Source: Saccharina japonica (lineage: Eukaryota; Sar; Phaeophyceae; Laminariales; Laminariaceae). From it: a stretch of DNA of 64,000 nucleotides. The notes under the pieces were generated by a model. It saw only the letters and a program-made list of their open reading frames with translations. It made no database searches and was not told the origin of the DNA. Of this stretch, positions 33,654 to 46,000 are shown piece after piece. Position numbers and translations under genes: made by a program. The stretch spans positions 224,052 to 288,051 of the forward strand of contig MEHQ01001643.1 in assembly GCA_008828725.1 (NCBI GenBank), given 5' to 3'. How positions within the stretch are numbered: the stretch's first letter is position 1; every line of letters begins with the position of its first letter.

Positions 33654-35068
33654 TGCGTCGTACTGCAGAAGGGCTGCGGTCTCCCGCACTGCGCAGGCTC
33701 CAGTCCGGCGGCCAGGGATTGTTTTACCGCAAATACCGTGCCGGCTGGTTTCTGGTTTGAGTTCTGAAGGTTTCAATACCGTGATACGGCGTTCTGGTGC
33801 ACCGTTACATCAGTTTCTTGTTTCCGTTTCCGCGTTTCCGAGTACGATCGTATCCGTTTCTTGCCGATCGATACATCATGTGTACAGCAGCAGTGGTGGT
33901 GAATGTTTCCGTTTCCGCTCGCGTGAAATAAGAAATAAGCCGAGCGAGCCGTTGCGAAAACACTTCAATTACCGAATGACACGAGGGCCTACAGAAACAT
34001 GACGCCACCTTCCACCCTCGCGCCACCCCGCATTCGTGTTTCCGTTTCCTTTTCGCATCGATCTATACCACCCCGCTCGCGTGAAATAAGCCGATCGAGC
34101 GGCGGGAAAAGCACGCATGACCCACCTACAGAAACATGATAGATACCCGCCACCTCGACGTTGACATGTCTAACCCTATACCATATCAAGACACTACAGC
34201 CAGTAGGACGCCATATAGTGTTACTGTTTCCAACAATCATGATCGTACATCACAACTCAAAGACCTCTGCATGAGAGCGCGAGAAGAGACGTCTACGAGA
34301 TGTGAGTATGTATACAAGACGCTGTGCTGCTGCTGTTACTTACGACTTGCGTGCCTGCCGCGTCCGTATAGATAGCGAGCAATACCCACCTATCCGTCTA
34401 TCTATCCATGCACAGCCTCGACGTTTACTAGGGGAAGCAGACCGACCCACCTGCTGGGTTGTATACCAGGTAGCAGGTCGCAAAAGATAACGCGCGCAAA
34501 GGGGAATCTATTCATAGTTTTCCACCCCTGTCAGCTTCACACCGCCATGCATGGTCACAATACAATATAGATGTACGAGTACGTTTTGTCATTCTTGACA
34601 GATGAGGTGAGGTATGGACGAAATGACGAATGAAGAGTAGCTCCCGGCCTTCGTTCATGAACACTTCGTATACCGATGTTGTCCCATGTTTGCTCCATCA
34701 AACACGCACATAAGAATAAAGAGTTTGCTTTCACGCCTTCCGCTGTTGACTGACTGTATAGGTGTCCCACCCCAACCGGATTCAGGTTTTCACAAGTGTT
34801 CAGGGCGCGGAGGAGCGACAGCCACTTCCTCTGATCTAGAGATGAAAGGAGAGACACTTCGCTGAAACGCAACGCAACAACCAGGGTACCAGTTTGACCT
34901 GCGAAATGTCGAGTTGTGGCAAATGGAGCATTGCAGCTCTTCAAGGCACCATGCGCACCTCAACACCTTAGCATCGAGTTGAGAGGTGATGTCAACAATG
35001 ACATGCGGTTAGGAAATAACGTTTGCATTAACAACACAGCACCAAATTGGCGTCGACAATTTCGACTT
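33654..35068. promoter_or_regulatory. intergenic region upstream of the sulfatase, with direct repeats
   Basis: It lies between the sulfatase start and the TPR-gene stop, both on the - strand. A block with GCTCGCGTGAAATAAG, CGAGCG and CTACAGAAACATGA occurs at about 33917-34001 and again at about 34076-34140. GTTTCCGTTTCCG runs lie around 33820-33840, 33907 and 34039. No TATA box can be assigned with confidence. The open frame at 34944-34555 (-) has no recognisable domain. Confidence 0.35.
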
Positions 35069-38000
35069 TTACTTCTTCCGTCTAGGTTTCCACGTTGTTG
35101 CGGAACCGCCGCGCCCTTTACTCTTCTCCTTCTTCCCCGCCTGTCCCCCTTCTTGTCGTGTCAACTTCACGGCGGCCTCCAGTCCCTGCCCATCCGCCGA
35201 GCCCGACCCTTCCCGCTCCTCCGGGGTCATGCCCATCTCCTCTCCTATCTTCGCGATCTCTTCCTGCAGCTTTATAGCTTCGTCCTCTCGCCCAGCCACA
35301 TGGTGTGTCATGGACAAGTTGTGCATGGACACCAGGACGTCGAAGTGTTTCGGCCCGTACAGTTTTTTTCTGCGAGTGAAACGGCCAGCAGCGGGTGCAG
35401 GTGGCGACGGAGGCGGGGAAAGGTTAGGTTTACACCGTAGAGTACGCCTGTTCGGAGACTAGGGCGGTACGAGCGACACAGCTGCGGGCAGTAACAGGGT
35501 GGGGATAAGAAGAACGTGGGAATAAACCCTCTCCAACGATGCCGGCATAATATCTCACGGCTATCGATAAAAAGTAGCACATGTTTGTCTAGATAATCTG
35601 CACCGCAATCGCGGCAAGATCGCTCGAGCACGTGGAACCTCAGCACCAGCGGTGCCGTCGTAAGTATGATCGGAGATTTCCATTAATGCGGCCAAGGCAA
35701 TATGGTGGGGAATGTTATTATACTGTGTGCCAGCGTACTCGCTACCGCTGCTATAATGTCAATGTTAACATCCGGACACTCTGGGAGATAGGTACGTCTA
35801 GTCTAGCTGCCGTCCCACCTAAGCTCTCGGTCACTCCAGCGTTCAGATTTCAGACATGTGCTTGCAGCACATGTGTTCACAGTGCAGACGCCAACATACC
35901 CAAGCCCCAACGACGAAAGCCCCGTACATTCGACGTGCACCTCCGCGATAACGATATTAAACATGGAGTGATTCTGGGTCGTACGCAGGGACCTGTCCTA
36001 AAGCATTCCCTCGAAATCTACGATTGCTCGATAGATAGCATTGAAGAACGCTGAGGTTGTGTTGGAGCACGATACCGCACCCCAGTGCTGAAGAGTTAAT
36101 ATTTGAAAACAAGTGGGAAAACAAACAAACATCTCAGCTGTGACAATTTCCAACCTGCGCGTGATACGAGTAGTTCGATCGCGCGAGCTACGGGGTGTAT
36201 GCCCTTGCGAACGATACAGGTCGGCGACTCGCCTGGGTGAGAGTTCGCCATCGATGCTCCTGGCCCCGTTCGCCTCTACCAAAATGCTTCGAAGGGTGTG
36301 AGTAAAAACATAACAGTATACCACTTATGCCTCGTCGAAAAGTGCACGACCGATCAACATAGAGCAACCTGCTGGATTCTTGCAAATCCGAAACATCCAC
36401 TATCGCCGGGTCACAAACCACAAACCACTACATGCACACGACACTACCACCATCATAGAGGTTATATTTACCTCGTCTCCAGAGCGGTGGTGTACAATTC
36501 CGTGGCTTCCGCATACTGCTTTTGTCCCTTCAAAAACAGCGCCAAGTTTGTCATCGCGTTGGCCGTACTCGCATCATCGGCCCCAACCGCCATCTGAAGG
36601 CCGTCCAACGACGCCCTGAGCTTTGCCTCCGTCCTTTCATTTTCACCCCCAAGCAAGCCCTGCACCATGGCCAGCCGGCTTCGCGCCAGCTGCAGATCCG
36701 GGTGATTGTTCGATAAAATCTGGTGACGCACGGAAGCAAGCGGTTAAAGAGCGGTACGTGAGACTCAGCGCCAATCAGCGATACAGACGGAGCTAGGCTT
36801 CTGTTGAACGAATTGCAATCAGGACAGCGACGGATTTTTTCATACATACTTGTTGTCACAAGCACACATGCTATGAATACTGTACTTGTATGACATTTAC
36901 TTGCAGACAAAAGTGTGCCAGACAGTATGTAGTCCAGCAGATGTACTTCGTATACCCGATCACTGGTCTATCCGCATAATCTCAGACAGGCATCTTAAAC
37001 GACAAGGTGAGCTCTCCTCGAAACGGCGCGGCCGTGAAGCACCCCCCCCTGACCACCGCTTTGCTGCCCAGCGCCCCGTTCCGTCGGTCGAGGGGGCGTT
37101 CCGTCAAACGCGAAACCGACGGAAGGCGTGCCTCACATAGCTAACTCCCGTCCGCCTCCCGTCGTTCTTTGGACAGCGATTGCCACGAGCGAACGCGAGT
37201 GTTTCTAATTGCGACGGCGCGTTTATTACCGACCTCCTTTCAAATCGCTGTCAGGTGGATCTACGTACGGCCGCGGGGATCAGGTAAACGCACCCCATGA
37301 TGAAAAATATCCACCACGAAAAAATGCAAAACCCCGCATCAGAGTCTGCGGGCCATCATCAGCACAGCGGACCACAAGCGCTACACAGGTGCAAAACAGA
37401 CGCCGCGTCGCCCTCGCGCACACAGTGCAGTGTCATGGCTGCAGGGCACCGTCACGGCTGCTGCACGTCACTGCTACTGCGCGGCAACGGGGACCACCCG
37501 CAGTACGTTTCTGGTTTCCATCCTGTGTTTTGTATGCCTGGAGTTCTTCGCCATGTATATTTGTGTCGAGACTACCACCCTTGGACTATCGCATCACATG
37601 ACATGGCGAGACAGCCGCCGCCGAGACTGTGCGAACCCAGTGCCTAGGATGGGTAGGACTCGCTAGGCTATACCTGCTGTTTTATGCTGGTCTCTCATGT
37701 GCTTGCTGTTGTGTGATACCTTCTGCAGAAACCTCTTCCTCCAGACAAAACGGATTCTTACACGTGGTTAGGTCCTCATGGGCCCCTACTGCTGCTGTAC
37801 GAGTGCTGTACACCAGGGCATTAATTAGGTGTTGCGCTGTTGCGCTGGCGCAACATTTGGTCAAAATAACCGTTTTGGGCAACAGTCGCCGCGAGGCTGG
37901 TTGCGCGCAGCGCAACACGCGTTTTTGGGCACGCAACTTTTTTCGCCGCAGGCGAAAATTTTTGTTGCGCGTTTTTTTCTCGCCGGAGGCGATAATTTTT

Positions 38001-41000
38001 TTTTGGGTCTTTTTTTCTTGATAATTAGTCGTAATTGAACATCTTCTAGGCCCCTTGTCGTATTCGCCATAGTCGAAAACAAAAATTAGGTATCTTTTGC
38101 TATTCGCCGTAGCCAAAAGTAAATTAAATGGCTTTTTACTTAGTTTTGAGGCGTATATTCGCGCATAGATCGCAATTTTTTCGCCTCCGGGGGCCCTCCC
38201 GGGGGGCCCTCCGGGGGCCCCTGCGGGGGGCTTGCGCGCCTGCGGCGCGCAACACTCATTGAGCCGCCTGTTGCGCTGCGCGCAACAGACGCCGAACCAC
38301 TACTTAATGCCCTGCTGTACACTCGTACAGCGGAGGAGGTTTTTGGAGGTGTAGCGGACCGAGAACGGTACAGCTGTTCGCCAAATTGCAGAACGGCTAC
38401 GTAGGGGTTACCGCTCACCGGCTGGCGGATTGGCGGCAAGTCTAACGGTGGCCAGTGGAGTGGGGTGTGATCGGTGTACGAGTACTCATCATGTAGTTGT
38501 TGCATCCCCTGCTTTTCGTATCCACCTTCGTTACATTGTTTTGTTCGATTTCGTTTTTCGTTTTTCATCAACACCCATCGCACACAAGTTGACGACAGTT
38601 ACAAATATACTGCTGCGCGAGTTCCTAGCGACAGCTATACTACAGTATCTTATATGATGTGGGCTTTCCTTTCTCCCACGCACCTTTTCCCGTATCTGGA
38701 CGCAACGCTCGAAAGCTTCCGCCGCCCGCTCCAGCAGCGGAATTCGTTCCAGCTTCTTTGCCTCCTCGGCCATGGCGCGGAAGGCCATTCCGAGGTTATG
38801 AAGGGTGCTGGCGAACGAGGCGTTTTCCTCGCCCTTGTACACTGCCCGGTAGACCTTGCCGTCGGAAAAAAACGATGAATACAAAAAAATTAAACTCATG
38901 AATGTTAAGGCGTATACTCGTATACCGCGCCCCCCCGACACACAGCATGCGCAGCGAGAAGGGTATTAAACTTGGAAATTAATATCAGCAGAGCCCACGA
39001 AGTGTTGTTAATCGGCTTTTTCCGGGCTTGAGCGCAATCAATAGGCATGATAGCACCTCAACGAGTACGAACACGCAGTGAACTGGCGAAATAAACGCAT
39101 TCCAGGGTTCTTCGGGTATAGTATGTGTAGCAAGGGACAGTGTCCAAACACTTGGGGTTCACGAACTTCTAGTCGCGCAGCGGCCAACATATTTCGGGCG
39201 TAGGGGTACCTCGAGTGCCTTCAGATAGGTGTTTGTGGCTTCCTTGTGTTGTCCCATGGACTTCATCATGAGCGCCATGTCGCTGAGGGCGCTGCCGTAG
39301 ACGCCGTGAGCTCTTCCGAAGTGGTCGTCCACCTGATCAACGAGCCGATGAGTCACCTCAAGTGCGTCCTGTTGCACAACAAAAAGGAACCGGGAGTGTC
39401 GAAGAACGGTCAGTATCTACTGTACGGGCACATGGACCCAACGCGAACAATAGATACACGCGAGTCAAACACCGTATGCCTGAAAGCAGAAGACGTCGTC
39501 GTTATGTCTCTGATCTCAGGTAGCGTCGTCGTCATCAACCTCCCTCGCCAACTTATAGTCTACGTACGACTGTACAGAGAGAAGTAAAGTCAATATTGAG
39601 ATATCTGGTGGGCTCTGCAAACCGAACACCATACGTATGTGACTGGCATGAAACTATACAGATGGCTCGAAGATGGAACGCTCAGCTGCATCAAACAGAT
39701 GCACCTGTGCGAGTTCCGAGTGCTAACGCTACGAGCTCATATCACTACGCAGAATAGTACTGCTGTACGCTGTACGCAGTTCCGCTCGGTATCAGATACC
39801 AGGTACATGTTGAAAACCGATATAATATATGCGGACTGGAGATGCTGGCCGATGACTTTTGATTCGAATGGGTCAATACAAGCAATGCTTTTTATGGCTG
39901 GTAATATTCGAGACCGGACGGGACTGGAGTGTTTTGACATGTTTGGCGGTAAAAAATTGAAAACGGGACCTGACGCGACGGAAAAAAATTGATGAATATA
40001 GTTGGCTGGTCGGGACGGGACGGGGCGGCGGGTGTAAAATTCCTCGACGGGACGGGACGGTGCAAACCAGTATTTTTCTGCGAAATCAAATCCAAATTGG
40101 AGTTATTTTCCAAAGTGATTTTTTTGCTATCTGGGCCCTTATCATCAAGTTCGTCTACTACTACTGCTGTATTGGTTTTTATCTGAAATTTGAAATCAAT
40201 TTGGTACTTTCTGGCCAAGTACAGTACACATGTACCGCCGCTATGATAGTATTTTCAGACGGCCGTCCGTCACTGACTGCCGTCTCCAGACATACTTGAC
40301 GGGAAGAAGAAGTGTTACTGTCCTATTCATGGTATCTTGACGGGAAAGAGTGACGGCTTTGGCGGGACGGGACGGTAAGGGCAGGTTTTGACGACGGGAC
40401 GGGGCGGTAGGGGCAGGTTTTGATGGCGAGACGAGACGGTAAGGGTACGTTTCGACGGCGGGACGGGACGGTAAGGGCAGGTTTTCTCGACGGGACGGGA
40501 CGGTAAAGTACAACGGGAGATATTTCCTCAGCGGGACAGGACGGTACGAGTCAATGATAGGTGATCTTGACGACGGGACCGGACCGCGGTACCAATTTGA
40601 CGACGATTGTACCGTTCCGTCCCGTCCTGTCGTTACCGTCAACACCGTCCCGTCAAAAACCCATGAAAAGCCTTGAATACAAAGCCACAAGGACAATCGG
40701 AATATAAATCACTGCAAATGCAGGATGCTAGATGCAACGTTCATACATAGGTGAACTTCAGACACTCGCTACGAGCACGTACTCGTAAAAGCTTCGAGCA
40801 ACCTGGCAACGTGCCGGTGAAACCAGCACGAGCACCTTACCTGGTACATGCCCTCCTTGTAGTACTGCCGAACCGCCTGTTGCGTCTCGCGGATCATGCC
40901 TTCCCGTTCTAAGTAGCCCTTCTTGGACGAAACCCGAGGTCCTGACAATGACTGAGACACCCCATCAGAGGATGCTAGCGTTGAGGTGGGAGGTGGCTCT

Positions 41001-41284
41001 GTTGACGATTTTGCCGAAGTGTCGATCGCTTGAGGTGATTTGGTGCGCTCGGCAGAGGACCCAGGGGACGACTTTGATGACAGACCCCTACCGAGCGACG
41101 TTGTTGGAGACAATACGTTGCCGGAACAAGTGATCATGCTGTCAGTGTGGATCGACGAAAACAGGGCAGGTTGAACGCCCCACGGTTTCCCATTGTGCCA
41201 AGCAGCTCTGCAGCTCCGTTCCCTAGAGACTGGTGTTGATACCACTCGCAGGTACGTTGCGATGCTACTCGTTGCACGCCTCAT
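35069..41284 (-). CDS. kinesin-light-chain-type TPR protein, possibly organelle-targeted
   Basis: Its function is unknown; TPR arrays of this type bind partner proteins. Exons are 41284-40841, 39368-39210, 38854-38684, 36719-36472 and 35369-35069, giving 440 residues. Phases agree at every junction: CAG/GTAAGG, GAG/GTACCC, AAG/GTGCGT and a split AG-A codon before the last exon. Residues 1-40 (MRRATSSIATYLRVV...) are rich in Arg and Ser, nearly free of acidic residues and could be a mitochondrial or plastid presequence. A Ser/Thr/Pro-rich linker follows to about 115. From about residue 140 to 390 there are four or so TPR repeats with motifs such as SALSDMALMMKSMGQHKEA, STLHNLGMAFRAM, NAMTNLALFLKGQKQYAEA and SMHNLSMTHHVAGREDEA. 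The tail is very Lys/Gly-rich. The start was chosen because the frame further upstream looks non-coding. It might resemble TTC19-like mitochondrial proteins, but that is not established. Confidence 0.9.
37560..38656 (+). repeat. dispersed repeat, copy 1 (carries the hAT insertion)
   Basis: It shares CTTGGACTATCGCATCAC, CTAGGCTATACCTGCTGT, CGTAGCGG-like and GACGACAGTTAC pieces with the reverse-strand copy at 50235-50820. Apart from the 501-bp insertion and small changes the two align along their lengths. It lies in the third intron of the TPR gene, ending just before the donor at 38683. The nature of this repeat is unknown; no frame is conserved between the copies. Confidence 0.75.
37814..38314. 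mobile_element. 501-bp non-autonomous hAT-type transposon with 8-bp target duplication
   Basis: The ends are CAGGGCATTAA on the left and TTAATGCCCTG on the right, a perfect 11-bp inverted repeat with weaker pairing inward (TAGGTGTTGCGC against GCGCAACAGAC). Both sides are flanked by CTGTACAC (37806-37813 and 38315-38322). CAGGG termini with an 8-bp duplication are typical of the hAT superfamily. The inside holds no open frame but many short palindromes, including TTTCGCCGCAGGCGAAA, TCGCCGGAGGCGA and GCGCGCCTGCGGCGCGC, and a block of GGGGGCCC repeats at 38188-38235. It inserted into a dispersed repeat within a TPR-gene intron. Confidence 0.9.
39912..40660. repeat. GACGG pentamer repeat blocks in TPR intron 1
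   Basis: CGGGACGGGACGG runs alternate with spacers such as TAAGGGCAGGTTTT, with a period near 40 bases around 40360-40520. The orientation reverses at about 40600, where CCGTCCCGTCC appears. Confidence 0.75.
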
Positions 41285-43051
41285 GGGTACGTCAAAAGTG
41301 AGGGATGTGGGTTGCTCGAGAGCAGGAGTTCCAAAACGTGATAAGGCTTGTTTTCTTTCTTTGGAATGCCATGTCCCCGGTCCCCGGGGCCGTGAAAGTT
41401 TAAAGTACCCCCCGGTACTTTTGTTTTGGGCAATTAGGTGTTGAACTACGTAACATGGCTTGGTACGTATGCGCACGAAGTACCAAAAGCGACACTGGAC
41501 ATAGGAGTAATAAGCTGGTACGATATAATCAAATGAGGGGTGTATCGACCGCACTGCACACCATCCAATCAATGTAACATGATCACACGAAACGCAAACA
41601 ATTTGTTTTCTCGGCGTGTAGAACAGGCATGAACACAATTTGTATGAATGGCATGATGGTCTTCTTGGGGTAAAAGCGACCTGCGCGCCGTACAGAGCGA
41701 TACGCGCGTCTTATCTACCTTCTTTCGTACCTGTTATATACTCAGGAGGTGTTCAACAGCATACTAACTGTAAGTGCCCCCATGCTGCCTGCGCGGGTGT
41801 CGCACATCTACTTTTTTTTTTCATATACCCCTACCCACCCGTCAGCCTATCACTCCATCGTAGATAGACTGCTTCATGTGGCCAATGCTGCTGCTGTAGT
41901 AATCGAACCTTTCAGGTCTTTCACATCTCGAGTCCTGGAGGCGACGACATCTAAATGTATGTTCGAGTATATGCTCTGGGCACACGGCTCCTACTACTCC
42001 AAGGGTGAGGTACTGGGGGCAGACATAACTTTAAAAGTCTTGCATCTTCAGGCGACATTCATCCGACATTTGGTTGCATCTAAAGCAGACCCACTGCAGT
42101 TAAAAATGTAAGCAGGTTGTCAACGCTCGTCGTACTGTTGCGTCCTCTGACGTGGTGCCACGCCATTTAGACCGAGTATAGTGACGAATAGTGACGAGAT
42201 CATGTTGAAGGAAGAAAAGCCCCTCGTAATCTGTTTGCCCTAGCAACTTGGCGCTGTCTTGCAACACATCTCGACAAATGTTGATGTTTGTCTGGTATGA
42301 CCGTAGTCGCAATGACAGCGAGGATGGAGTTTAAGCGGGTCTCAAGAAGGAAAGGAAGCACGGTTCAAAATGCGACAAATAATCGCCCGTGGAGGTGGTG
42401 GCAACGGTTGTGGCGGTATGAAGACGAGGATATTGCTGAAGGAAGAAACGCCCCTCTTCATCTGTTTGCCCCAGCTTGGCGCTGTCTTGCAACTAATCCC
42501 GACGACTGTTGATGTTTGTCTGGTATGATCGTAGTCGCGATGGCGGCGAGGATAAGAGTCTAGCAGAGGTCTCACAAGCAAGAAGAAAAAAAGCACGGTT
42601 CAAAATGTGATAAATAATCGCCCGTGGAGGTGCCATTTACGGCGCACGATCGGCCAAGGGGCGGGGCCAAAAAAAGCGCAAACAAAAAAAAGCAAAGAAC
42701 TCATGATGGATGGAGGGAGACGTTCGCGCAAAGGTGCCTTATGAACCTCTCGTCCAAGCGCACGGTGGGCGCACAAAAAAACGGTATGTGAAATTTCTGT
42801 GAGCTTTGATGCCATTATCTCCTCCGAAGCGTGATGCTACGACGGTGTGACTCTCGTGCACGGGTAAAACTCAGCACCATTTCAGCCGGGGGACAGTGTT
42901 CCCCAACACCCCCCCAACCAGGAGAGACCATCGCCCCTTCCCTCTGACTGGGCGTCCATCTCGGGTTACAACAACTCATAACGGCGACATGGCCGGCCAA
43001 CAGGGATGAAAGGGTGAGGGCCTAACAACGGCAACTGTGCGAACGGTGGGT
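41285..43051. other. intergenic region between RPS3A and TPR genes
   Basis: No gene was recognised. A direct duplication with period about 231-235 bp occupies 42204-42635; both units contain TGTTGATGTTTGTCTGGTATGA and AGCACGGTTCAAAATG. The rest shows low-complexity AC and AT stretches only. Confidence 0.6.
42204..42635. repeat. tandem duplication, about 233-bp unit, two copies
   Basis: The first unit starts at the GTTGAAGGAAGAAAAGCCCC near 42204, the second at the GCTGAAGGAAGAAACGCCCC near 42435. The copies differ by scattered substitutions and short indels, so the event is not recent. Confidence 0.8.
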
Positions 43052-46000
43052 TCACTCTTCTGCGGCTTCCTCGCCCTCCTCGTCCTCCCTCTCCACCTCC
43101 ATGCCGACGTCCTCGACGGTGTTGTCGCCGTGCATCTCCATGAGCTTGGTCACTGAAGGTACCCAAACGCACCAGGGGACGATGAAATAGTAAGGCCGGC
43201 GACGGGAGGGGGGGAGGGAAGGTGTTCTTCGTCAGGACGGCGCAAATAGAAATAAGCCTTTGATATCAAGTGAAAGAAATTTAGGGCTTCGAGTTTTTCT
43301 GTGCATTTTTTTTTGTCATGAGAAAATGGCGGGGCATATGCTTTGTGCACATTTATAGCAGAGACAGTTCTTAGTCGTGAACTACGTAGAGTTTAATTAA
43401 GGCTGAGTTGTTATTTTGTTCGCAAATCAATGCTACGGAACAAAAACAAGCCCTTAGCCAAATACAACGAAGTGAGCTCCGATATCCAAGGCAACATTAA
43501 GCAGTTAATGTTATATAACAAATCGATGCTGAATTGATACCCGCGTACCGCTACGTACGAAGAACGCGAGCAAGTTGATGAAGTTCACGGGCACCCAATA
43601 GCTCTGCAGAAGCAGGCCCCGAGGACTGCGTAACGTGTACGGTGATTGCTATTGGAATGGCACTCACGGTCGAACTTAGGCTTCTTGAGCGCCTTAACCT
43701 TGCGGATGTAGACGTTCTGCATCGGGTAGATGCTCTGCACAGCCTTGAGGATCGCCAAGGAGATGTTCTCGGGGATGCTGCCAAACGATTCAAACCAAAC
43801 CGAAAAAGGAAGTGGCAAGCAAGCGACGACGACGGGGGATTAGTGAGAGTAGAACATGTTTTAAAAGGGGAGGCTTTGGGGACGTTGTCGGAACAAATTA
43901 CGTACGCACCTGTTGAGAGTTGTCCAGGTTCTAAAAAGTAGGCGGGGTGCGGCTGGGCAGTGTTTTGACTGCCGACGATGAGGCGATCACGCTGAGAAAA
44001 AATATATCTATTATACTCGATTTAAATGAACGTAAATACAACGATTACGGAAGATTCATTAGGTGAGGATTTCTTCCTACTCTACAAATATGTTTCGCTC
44101 CCAAATTTTAGGGCAATTGGCACCCGCAGGCGGTACGATTTATATTTTCCGAATTGCAAACATTGCACACGCCGTGTGATTGTGATGGGCACTTACAACT
44201 TGAGGACGAGCTCCTTGAGGTCGCACTTGGTGGCCTCCTCGGTGATGATGTCGCACATCTTCTTGCGCACCGCTCGGATCTGCGACGCCTGCGCGTAGCA
44301 CGTCTGCTTGATTTGGTTGTCCTGCTTCTTGGTGAAGCCGATGCAAGCCTGATCACGCACGAACAAAAAAAACAACAATCCCAAAACAAACCCAGGGTGC
44401 AGAGGCGTGAGATTTTACAAGCCTGTTCCTATCTTGCCAAATAATCGCGGGTTCCATGTGCGGATAATCTCGTATCCCAGCAAACGTAATGGTTGTCATT
44501 CAGAGGAGGCACGTTGCGCCGGAAACCTACTTCGCCATTTGCACACAACAGTCCACCGGAACGGCCCCCGTAACGCCGGGCACGGCGCATCGCAGAAAAC
44601 CCTACTGTAGGCAGGAAGGAGGTATGCTGTTTTCGCGGCGATACAAAAAATCGGTCGGCTTGTCGACATGCGTGGACCTGGGATATCGAGATACCCCATA
44701 TGACGGTTTATGGGCTGCCCCCCGTGCACTCTGGGGTAACTTAGGGGTCAACGAATATTTCGAGACCCAGGCCATTAGATATAACGGAAACTACGGAACG
44801 AGGGGGCGGCTACAACTCGTTTCGCGAAAATGTCGCGACAGCGGCAGCTATAGCACGAGCTTCAGATTCAGAGTCCGGGGGAAAAAAATTGACAGAAAAA
44901 AAGGTCGTTCGTGTAGCTCGAGGTGAGTCAGCCCGCCGAAGCAATTTGAGATAGCGTCTTCCACCGACTGACAGCGAAATTACAGCAAAGGGCTGCCGAA
45001 ATATGTTATATATATATGTGGATGCAACCGCATTCGCCTTAAGCACTGCAAATTCGACAGCATGGATATTGAGACGACAAGGATAACACGAGGAACACAC
45101 GAGGAAAAGCTGGTCTTCCAACCCCCGCGTGAAGGATACAGACATCAAAGAAATCGCGCGGGCTGTGGCGATCGCCTCGGAACTGGGATACGTGCAAGGG
45201 AGATCATTACTATGTCACACCACCCCTACAACGTTACGTTTGTAAGCCATCACGCTTTACCGGTATGTCTCAAGCGACAGTTTCGACTTCACTACTCGTA
45301 CAGCAGAAAAGAGGCGCCCATTTATCGAGCCCACGACCCTGTTTACAAAGCAAAAACGAGATTTTTACTCAATCACACGGGGGACAAACCACGGGCTATA
45401 TCCCGTTTGCGGTTGACGTAGAAACGGTCGGAATCGTCTTAAGGCGGGGGAGGGGTCCACCTCAACACTCACGATGCGGAGGAGGTAGCCGTCGGTCGTG
45501 CGGACGTCAACCTGCGCCTCGATGAGCGTCTGCCACTTCTTGATGAGGGAGCAAAGCTTGTCGCGGGTCAGGTCCATTCCGTGGAAGTTGGTCAGGACCG
45601 AAGTGCCCTGAACATCCTCGCAACAAAGCTTCACCTTCCGGTAGCCCTGGTGGTTCGCAAGACAACGCCGAGGTGGGACAGGATAGGAGTGGGTGAGGCA
45701 GTGCGGCAAGCTGCGCAGTTGAAGATTCACTCTCACCCGGGAAGGTCTTGCAAGAAAATACGCTTGACATCATCGCCGTGAGTCGCTTTCTAAACAATGA
45801 TGGTGCATTGCTCGTTTCGAGGCAACTAAAAATCGTGAAGTGACTCGCAATAATCGGCAGATTTTCAAAGAAACGGGAATAGGGGATCTGTCGTACCAAG
45901 ACCGAACACCAAAGCGCAGCGGCACATATGTATATCCCTGGTCCCGCGCGATAAAAAATGAACGCATGTACTCGCCCTTCGCTGTAAAAAATAAGTCTGA

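Noticed and set aside
34555..34944. 130-codon open frame on the - strand
   Set aside because: It could be the 3' part of a transcript downstream of the TPR stop, but there is no domain and no supporting splice structure.
41285..41638. Upstream extension of the first TPR exon
   Set aside because: The frame stays open but starts at a non-ATG codon and has non-protein-like composition. The ATG at 41284 gives a plausible presequence.
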